Origin: Porites lobata | Lineage: Eukaryota; Cnidaria; Anthozoa; Scleractinia; Poritidae | NCBI GenBank assembly: GCA_942486035.1 | Contig: CALNXK010000095.1 | Span: 846,001 to 910,000, forward strand | Length of the DNA stretch: 64,000 nt | Reading direction: 5' to 3' | Shown: positions 56,755 to 64,000 of the stretch, in pieces | Layout of the letters: each line of letters opens with the position of its first letter | Position numbering within the stretch: position 1 is the first letter of the stretch | Notes under the pieces: generated by a model | What the model saw: only the letters and a program-made list of their open reading frames with translations | What the model was told of the DNA's origin: nothing | The model's database searches: none | Position numbers and translations under genes: made by a program

Positions 56755-59700
56755 GAACTCAAAATCAGGGTTGTAAAGAGCAGCAAAGAAATTATTCATT
56801 CATGTCTGTGCTGAGTTTCTATTCACAAATGATATGAAATACAAAGCAATTTCACCATTTGTTGTAGTATTGGCTGTTCGGCTTTCAAAATGTGGCCATT
56901 TTTAGGAGGCTTACCATCAAGATGTGGTCATCTCTAGGTATAGTCAGTGAAAACTAGAACAAATAGCGGTAAGAACAAAATTGTCAGTTTTGATGTGAAT
57001 TTTCTTGAATAAATGGCCATGAGGAAATTGTGTACAAGTGAATAATCTCAACCCTGACTTTGAAATGCACAGAACCTTTTTTTTTTTTACCAAATTTAAG
57101 GTACTGTGGGTGGCCTTGTTATTGTTAGCTTTTTAATAATAATATTATGATGTAGAAAAAATACAGTAAATGATCTGACTACTGGACCTTTGTCCAGTAG
57201 ATTTGTTGTAGTGTATTTACTTAATGTAAAGGGTAGGTAGTGTGGGCCCTCTGTAACTGTGTGCAACAGTTACTGTGTCATTTTGAATTTTTAGTTTTAG
57301 TAATTGGAGATCCCTGCCCATTGTGCGACCCTAGGCTTTACTATTATCAAATGACAGAAGGGGAATGTAACACATGCCCAGGTTATGTACCAATATTGAC
57401 TCACTTCGAAGTGGTTATGTGATTTAGAATTGGACCCAAAAAAAGACCGGGGCCCAGTTGTTCCAAAGACCGATTAGCACTAACCCAGTGCTAGATTTTA
57501 ACCTGCGTTTCTTTTTCCTTTTAATCAAAAGCATTTTGTCAGATAATTTTCCCTTTTTTTTAAGTATCAAATCACCAAATTGTGGACAAAAGGAATTCAA
57601 ATGAATTTGTTTTTAAAACTGTCATATCTGAATTCATATTTCGTACTAACCTTGGGTTATCTTAACCCAGCTTTAAACAACCCAGCCTGGACGGATAATA
57701 AATGCTGCATGTTAATTTGTTTCATCGCCTTAGTTTTTTCTTTATAGCTTACAACTTTTCATGATCCAAGGCCAACTCAGAGCTCCTGTAACCCAGTAGG
57801 GGTCTGTTGATTTTTTAAGGGAGGGGGGGGGGGGCTTTGTTGGGGGGGATTTGACTGGTAGCTCCTGTATATGAAGACCCTCTCTTCATCAGAATTTTTT
57901 GGGGAAGCCACAACCCCGCTCCTTGTATCCCAAGATCAAATAACCAGGATTCAGGTGAATTTTAGCCAGCAAAAATGCTATGGCTTTTTTTGGATTGAAT
58001 AGCTAGTACTTAATGAACAGTGAGACTCAAACTCAGGGTTGCAAACAACAAAGTGAGAAAAATTAGCCTTTCATAAATTTGTCAGCTGAGTTAATGTTCA
58101 AATAAAATTGTGAGCAGTTTCACCATATTTTGTTGTAGTATTGGCTGTTGGGTTTTCAAAATGTGGTCATTTTTAGGAAGCCGGCCATCGAGATGTGGTC
58201 ATCTCTAGGTGGGCAGTCAAAACTACAACAAATACCGGTTAAACTAAAATTGTTGGTTTTAAATTGAATTAAGTTTGTTGGTTAAATGGCCATGAGGAAA
58301 TTATGTACAAGTGAATAATCACAACACTGAGTTTGAAATCCACAAAACTTTTTATTTTGGACCAAATTTGATTTTTTAGTATGATGTACAAAAAATGCAG
58401 TAAATGATCTGACCACTGGACCCAACCTTGTGTTATCTTAACCCATCTTTGAGCAACCCAGTCCAGAAGTGTAAAGGCTGCATGTTGATTTGTTTCACTA
58501 CCTTAGTTTTTTCTTTATAGCTCTAGACTTTTCATGATCCAATGCCAAATCAGAGCTCCTGTAATCCAATAAAGATCTGTGCATTGTTTATTGTGCAGGG
58601 GGACTGTCAGGTAGGATTTGACCTTTCGACCGGTAGCTCCTGTAGATCCTCCTTGTATCCCAAGCAAATAACCAGGCTTCAGGTGAATTCTAGCCAGCAA
58701 AAATGCTATGACTTTTTGGATTGAATAGGTAGTGCTTAATGAACAGTAAAACTCAAAATCAACATTAAAATCAGTGGAACTCAAACTCAGGGTTGCAAAC
58801 AACAAAGTGAGAAAAATTAGCCTTTCATAAATTTGTCAGCTGAGTTAATGTTCAAATAAAATTGTGAGCAGTTTCACCATATTTTGTTGTAGTATTGGCT
58901 GTTGGGTTTTCAAAATGTGGTCATTTTTAGGAAGCCGGCCATCGAGATGTGGTCATCTCTAGGTGGGCAGTCAAAACTACAACAAATACTGGTTAAACTA
59001 AAATTGTTGGTTTTAAATTGAATTAAGTTTGTTGGTTAAATGGCCATGAGGAAATTATGTACAAGTGAATAATCACAACACTGAGTTTGAAATCCACAAA
59101 ACTTTTTATTTTGGACCAAATTTGAATTTTAGGATGATGTACAAAAAATACAGTAAATGATCTGACTACTGGACCTAACCTTGTGTTATCTTAACCCATC
59201 TGTGAGGAAACCCAGTCCAGAAGGATAAATGCTGCATGTTAATTTGTTTCACTACCTTAGTTTTTTCTTTATATCTCTAGACTTTTCATGATCCAATGCC
59301 AAATCAGAGCTCCTGTAATCCAATAAAGATCTGTGCATTGTTTATTGTGCAGGGGGGGGACTGTCAGGTAGGATTTGACCTTTCGACCTGTAGCTCCTGT
59401 AGATCCTCCTTGTATCCCAAGCAAATAACCAGGCTTCAGGTGAATTCTAGCCAGCAAAAATGCTATGACTTTTTGGATTGAATAGGTAGTGCTTAATGAA
59501 CAGTAAAACTCAAAATCAACATTAAAATCAGTGGAACTCAAACTCAGGGTTGCAAACAACAAAGTGAGAAAAATTAGCCTTTCATAAATTTGTCAGCTGA
59601 GTTAATGTTAAAATAAAATTGTGAGCAGTTTCACCATATTTTGTTGTAGTATTGGCGGTTGGGTTTTCAAAATGTGGTCATTTTTAGGAAGCCGGCCATC

Positions 59701-60515
59701 GAGATGTGGTCATCTCTAGGTGGGCAGTCAAAACTACAACAAATACCGGTTAAACTAAAATTGTTGGTTTTAAATTGAATTAAGTTTGTTGGTTAAATGG
59801 CCATGAGGAAATTATGTACAAGTGAATAATCACAACACTGAGTTTGAAATCCACAAAACTTTTTATTTTGGACCAAATTTGATTTTTTAGTATGATGTAC
59901 AAAAAATGCAGTAAATGATCTGACCACTGGACCCAACCTTGTGTTATCTTAACCCATCTTTGAGCAACCCAGTCCAGAAGTTTAAAGGCTGCATGTTAAT
60001 TTGTTTCACTACCTTAGTTTTTTCTTTGTAGCTCTATACTTTTCATGACCTAAGGCCAACTCAGAGCTCCTGTGATCCTGTAACCCAATAAAGGTCTGTT
60101 CATTGTTTATGGGGGTGGGGGGGGGGGCTTTGTCGGGTAGGATTTGACAATTTGACTGGTAGCTCCTGTAGATCCTCCTTGTATCCCAAGTTCAAATAAC
60201 CAGGCTTCAGGTGAATTTTAGCCAGCCGAAATGCTATGACTTTTTTGGATTGAATAGGTAGTACTTAATGAACAGTAAAACTCAAATCAGCATTAAAATC
60301 AGTGAAACTTAAACTCAGGGTTGCAAACAATAGAGTAAGAAAAATTAGCCTTTCATAAATTTGTCAGCTGAGTTAATGTTCAAATAAAATTGTGAGCAGT
60401 TTCACCATATTTTGTTGTAGTATTGGCTGTTGAGTTTTCAAATTGTGGTCATTTTTAGGAAGCCCACCATCGAGATGTAGTCATCTCTAGGTGGTCAGTC
60501 AAAACTACAACAAAT
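56755..60515. repeat. Tandem array of ~757-bp units inside the transposon
   Basis: CATGAGGAAATT recurs at about 57,021, 58,289, 59,044 and 59,802. CCTTAGTTTTTTCTTTATAG recurs at about 57,728, 58,501, 59,255 and 60,012. Units 2 to 4 are nearly identical; the first is divergent and interrupted, and the last (from about 60,300) stops at 60,510. The recurrent minus-strand frame (58,515-58,805 and 59,269-59,562) exists only because the units are identical, and it is broken in the other units. I therefore treat it as non-coding. Confidence 0.9.
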
Positions 60516-61190
60516 AAGTCCCGTATGATATATGCCCCTAATATTCTAGAATCAGTATAAATATTGTCGGAAATATAGAAAGAACCCTGCAGTATAATTG
60601 TATTAGCTATTCAGGGTCTTTATGATGACTACGTTGAAACAAAACACTGCCAGTATCAAACCTTAAATGACAGAGGCAAGTGCCTCGGTTTGCCTCATAC
60701 TGGCTATGGCCCTGACTGTAGGAAATACAGTGCATCAATGATCTGACTACTGGACCTTAATAACGAGTGGATTTGAATTAGTGTATTTGCTTTAAATTAG
60801 TAGCCCGGGAAAGGTTTATGCCAGGGGCGCTGTCAGAAAGGGACACCTTTTTTCATGCTTCAGGTATGAAAGGATAGGGATTTCCTGAGTTAAAGTATAT
60901 GACAGGGTAGACTATCTGTCATTTCGTTCTGTAAAAAGACTAACAGAAGAAATTTGTGAATGTAAAATTGTCAAAAAAAAAATTAACTGGTTTCTGATTC
61001 CTTTATATTAAAATGACAGTGCACATAAAACAGTTAACAGGAAAGATGCATGTAAGGGGTTGGACCCCTGGGGAGTCTCACAGCGTGTACAAAATTTTAT
61101 TGTAACAATGTAATGTTACAGTTGAGATTGAAATTTACTTTAGTCACAAAACGGATCAAACATATAGGAAATGTCACATGCACATCACCT
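60516..61190. other. Transposon interior, nothing recognised
   Basis: AT-rich and non-coding, located between the tandem array and the right subterminal repeats. Confidence 0.4.
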
Positions 61191-61697
61191 TTGACTGTCA
61201 GCAAATGTTATGCAGCTCACTATATTTGCTCCCCTTGCAAATATGGATAATTATGGTGCAAATGTGCAAATTTATGATACAGCCAAATGTCTAGAAATTT
61301 ATTGTTTTTGCTCTTAAGGCAAATACGAGTAAACCACATGCAAAAGTGTTCTTTTGGTATCCTGGAAAAACAAGAGCAAATACCACTGCAAATAAGTGGT
61401 TTTGCAATATATTTGCCTGCATTTGAAGTAAAGTGAAAACTGTCATTTTTGCCAAGGATGTAAATTTGAGTAAACTGGTAGAAATGTTGAAGATTTGCCC
61501 ATGCTGCAAATATGTATCAAATTTGTATCAAACCATTACATTTACTTCACTTTTGCGTATCAATACGTATCTAGCAAATATATGTATTTGCCCACACTTT
61601 AGCCCACAGCGCAAATTTAATGTAAATTTGGAGCTCCAAATTTACCACATATTTGCACCTTGCGCAAACATTAGTAAATCCGTTTTTTCGTCCAGTG
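61190..61697. repeat. Right subterminal GCAAAT repeats
   Basis: Dense GCAAATA / ATTTGC motifs mirror the left end and stop at the terminal CGTCCAGTG. Confidence 0.75.
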
Positions 61698-63999
61698 CTA
61701 AGTCCTTGTGAATTGAAGCCAGGTTAACGTAGCTTGTTGCAACAGAAACATGTTCAGCACCAAGCTTCTTGAGTTCGATGGCTAAACCACGTTGCTGATA
61801 CTCCTTTGCTTGTTCAAGGTCACCTAAGTCCTGGTGAATTAAAGCTAGGTTACCGTAGCTTGTTGCAACAGAAACATGTTCAGCACCAAGCTTCTTGAGT
61901 TGGATGGCTAAACCACGTTGCTGATACTCCTTTGCTTGTTCAAGGTCACCTAAGTCCTGGTGAATTGAAGCCAGGTTAACGTAGCTTGTTGCAACAGAAA
62001 CATGTTCAGCACCAAGCTTCTTGAGTTTGATGGCTAAACCACGTTGCTGATACTCCTTTGCTTGTTCAAGGTCACCTAAGTCCTGGTGAATTAAAGCTAG
62101 GTTACCGTAGCTTGTTGCAACAGAAACATGTTCAGCACCAAGCTTCTTGAGCTGGATGGCTAAACCACGTTGCTGATACTCCTTTGCTTGTTCAAGGTCA
62201 CCTAAGTCTAGGTGAATTAAAGCTAAGTCATTGTACCCGGATGCAACATCGACATTTTGGTCTCCCAACAGCCTGATGCGAACAGCGAGAGAGTTTTCCA
62301 AGTATGTCTTTGCCACGTTAAATTCACAGTGCATTTTACATATGTTGCCAAGATTCGACAATTTTAGAGAAATGTCCTGAACATGGACTTGAGACATATT
62401 TTCTGTCATAATAACTGTATTAATTGGTACAATGAGGGCACTTACGTGCGGAATGATGTTCATAGTGTCCATTGTTCTATTTTCGTGTGGAATTGTGACT
62501 ATAAATTTGTTAAATGATGTAACAGCTTCACTTACAACCTTGATCGTTTGATTCTCTGCACAGTCACTCTTCACCGATTTCATTGCTTTGTGCACAACCT
62601 GATGTACACGAATGTAGTAGCAACTATCTTCGTTTTCCTCTAAAAGAAGCAGTGAACATCTTCTGAATCTCCCGCGAATGTGTTCCTTGTCCTCTCTGTC
62701 ATCGTGTTCGAGAACGTTAAAAAGGTAACTAACCGCTATGTCAACGTTTAATGGTTGTGGTGCGCACAGAGAAAGAAATCTGAATAGGTGTTCAAAAAAC
62801 TTGTCGGATTTAACTTGTGCTTCGACAGCTAACGTTATTGCTGTAGTCATCGTATTTGGATAAATTGGGTTGGTATTAGGAAGGGTATCCTCGGTCGCTT
62901 CTCGTTTTCCTTTCTGTAAAATCTTTAGGTATTTGTCCCAGCCAAAGTGCTTCGATCCTTTGTCCTGTCGAATGTCTTTGACAAACACAGCCGCGCCTGC
63001 TAAAGCGAGTGGCTGATAGTCCAATTTCTGGGCAACGTTTTCCGCTAGCTCGTTGTCGAAGACCCCAGAAAGCTTGGCCAATAAGGAAGTGGCATCGTAA
63101 GGATTCATTCCTTGGCTTACTGAAATGTGATTGATGAAAGAACTTTTTAACGGGATGGACTTTGTATCCTGGGTTGTAATTAACAACTGACCTCTTGCCC
63201 ACGTCTTGGTTCCAGACTGTGGTAGGTGATCATGTACAAAAGTCAGTTTAGTCACGTTGTCCACCACCATTAGCCACGACGTGTAACACCCAATTTTTGC
63301 AGCAATAAGCATCTTGAGATTGGAAATCTTGTCCTCAATGTTCCAATCCTTAGAGCTCAAGGTTTGCATCACTGAAAAGTCTGGGCACTTTAACTGAAGA
63401 GAAAAATTGGCATATGACTCCAAAAGCGAATCTTGACTGGCAGCGTTTATGGTCATCACAAAGGACGAAGTGCCTGGTATTTCGTTTACTTCATTAAAGA
63501 ATCTTTCAGCGACGAGGCCAGCTAGTTGTGATTTGCCACTTCCTGGATTCCCTGAGATGTACAGATAACTCAACCTTTTCTCATTGGCCTTCTTTAGTTC
63601 CCTTAGCTGAAGGTCTATTTGTGCTACTTCACTTTCACGGCTTTCAATTTCGTGTGTAGGTCTAGGAGGGAGAATACAGAATGACGGTGCTTCTTTCTGA
63701 AGCTGATCTTCAAGAACCTGGCGCTGTTTCTCTTTTTCTTGAAGTTCTTGTTTAACATCGCCAACCTCTTTCATAATTTTATGTAATTCATCGGTTGGGA
63801 AAGTTTTCTGATTTTTTATGTCATTGATTTTTACAGTAGAGAGACCAAGAGCATTAAACGCAACATGAACTTTGCCAATGGCATTCTGAAAATCCATCTC
63901 AGGGAGACTTCCCTGTGGTATGTGGGCGAATTCCTCGTTTCTAAATTTTCTAAGATCATCGACATTGTTTCTGACTGTTGATGCAAGGTAGGGCCCGAC
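61642..63999 (-). CDS. HEPN–NB-ARC–TPR receptor copy B, N-terminal part, truncated by transposon
   Basis: Open to the right window edge; the visible 785 residues start inside the HEPN domain (VGPYLASTVRNNVDD then RNEEFAH), so about 100 residues are missing. It is collinear with gene A. It keeps Walker A GNPGSGKS, Walker B WLMVVDN, LLITTQD, YQPLALAG and an MHD-like VHQVVHKAM, with scattered substitutions. Five TPRs follow. The fifth breaks after HKDL at 61,698, where the CACTA-like element supplies 20 foreign codons (beginning ALDEKTDLL) and a stop. The product would be a short-array receptor unless the element is spliced out, and I see no donor close to the junction. An internal ATG at 63,897 gives 751 residues, but the frame clearly continues upstream. 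Confidence 0.9.
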   Translation of the reverse strand, partial: VGPYLASTVRNNVDDLRKFRNEEFAHIPQGSLPEMDFQNAIGKVHVAFNALGLSTVKINDIKNQKTFPTDELHKIMKEVGDVKQELQEKEKQRQVLEDQLQKEAPSFCILPPRPTHEIESRESEVAQIDLQLRELKKANEKRLSYLYISGNPGSGKSQLAGLVAERFFNEVNEIPGTSSFVMTINAASQDSLLESYANFSLQLKCPDFSVMQTLSSKDWNIEDKISNLKMLIAAKIGCYTSWLMVVDNVTKLTFVHDHLPQSGTKTWARGQLLITTQDTKSIPLKSSFINHISVSQGMNPYDATSLLAKLSGVFDNELAENVAQKLDYQPLALAGAAVFVKDIRQDKGSKHFGWDKYLKILQKGKREATEDTLPNTNPIYPNTMTTAITLAVEAQVKSDKFFEHLFRFLSLCAPQPLNVDIAVSYLFNVLEHDDREDKEHIRGRFRRCSLLLLEENEDSCYYIRVHQVVHKAMKSVKSDCAENQTIKVVSEAVTSFNKFIVTIPHENRTMDTMNIIPHVSALIVPINTVIMTENMSQVHVQDISLKLSNLGNICKMHCEFNVAKTYLENSLAVRIRLLGDQNVDVASGYNDLALIHLDLGDLEQAKEYQQRGLAIQLKKLGAEHVSVATSYGNLALIHQDLGDLEQAKEYQQRGLAIKLKKLGAEHVSVATSYVNLASIHQDLGDLEQAKEYQQRGLAIQLKKLGAEHVSVATSYGNLALIHQDLGDLEQAKEYQQRGLAIELKKLGAEHVSVATSYVNLASIHKDLALDEKTDLLMFAQGANMW

Positions 64000-64000
64000 A

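Larger units (their letters stand above)
50341..61697. mobile_element. 11.36-kb CACTA-like transposon inside receptor gene B
   Basis: The termini are CACTAGACGAAAAAATGGAT and, inverted, CACTGGACGAAAAAACGGAT. The uninterrupted array sequence CACCTAAGTCC is split as CACCTA-TA-[element]-CTAAGTCC, consistent with a 3-bp CTA duplication plus two extra bases. The outer 500-800 bases at each end are packed with GCAAAT/ATTTGC motifs, the subterminal repeats expected of CACTA elements. The cargo is a kinase-like pseudogene, candidate exons of a minus-strand gene, a ~757-bp tandem array and a GGGCGCTTATT repeat. No recognisable DDE transposase, so probably non-autonomous. Confidence 0.88.
42011..64000. 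repeat. Segmental duplication, copy B
   Basis: Collinear with copy A from its first base. The copy B flank differs by discrete additions: the 1.83-kb element at 43,194, the 100-bp tandem expansion at 45,7xx-46,09x, a foldback at 46,215, a 215-bp MITE at 46,610, and the 11.36-kb transposon in the receptor gene. It lacks the 2,415-3,530 block of copy A. Confidence 0.9.

Noticed and set aside
58515..59562. Two identical ~96-residue minus-strand frames (MLFATLSLSSTDFNVDFEF...)
   Set aside because: They exist because two array units are nearly identical; the frame is broken in the other units and has no splice context.

Overview
The window is eukaryotic, AT-rich and dominated by repeats. It most likely comes from an anthozoan cnidarian, probably a stony coral. 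That assignment is an inference from the HEPN–NB-ARC–TPR receptors with long homogenised TPR arrays, the abundance of short inverted-repeat transposons, and repeat types I associate with coral genomes. There is no sign of prokaryotic gene organisation, and I see no rRNA, tRNA or CRISPR array. Boundaries given for non-coding repeats are approximate unless a target-site duplication is quoted.

Overall layout: the window is two copies of a tandem segmental duplication with a step of 42,010 bases, so base 1 matches base 42,011. Each copy carries the same 3' flank followed by a minus-strand receptor gene. Copy A (1-7,560) holds an intact single-exon gene of 1,182 residues (4,012-7,560): a DZIP3-like HEPN domain, a NB-ARC/STAND NTPase, and 12 nearly identical 42-residue TPRs. 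Copy B (42,011 to the window end) holds a longer relative with about 27 TPR units. It is cut in two by an 11.36-kb CACTA-like transposon (50,341-61,697), and its extreme N-terminus lies beyond the right edge.

The 7.6-42 kb interval between the receptors has no gene I would call intact. It contains a triple-nested transposon at 9.4-17.26 kb: a short MITE hit by a TTAA-type element and by a Mutator-like element with a 9-bp target duplication. It also contains a non-coding array with a period near 1.85 kb (19-27 kb), with a further related copy at 36.7-38.5 kb. A 6.8-kb CACTA-like element (29,407-36,227) carries a frameshifted two-exon minus-strand gene. Numerous small inverted-repeat elements complete the interval, and several have empty sites visible in paralogous copies inside this same window.

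The CACTA-like element inside the second receptor has cargo. A plus-strand, broken, protein-kinase-like gene (exons near 55.1, 56.1-56.36 and 56.49-56.69 kb) has intact HRDxKxxN and DFG motifs but a degenerate N-lobe. Candidate exons of a second gene lie on the minus strand starting 80 bases away, in a head-to-head arrangement. A five-copy tandem array of roughly 757-bp units follows. The most interesting biology is the receptor pair: a putative HEPN RNase effector fused to a STAND switch and a repeat sensor. Its repeat units are nearly invariant except at a handful of helix-A and helix-B residues, and array length, homogenisation, decay and transposon disruption can all be compared between the two copies.
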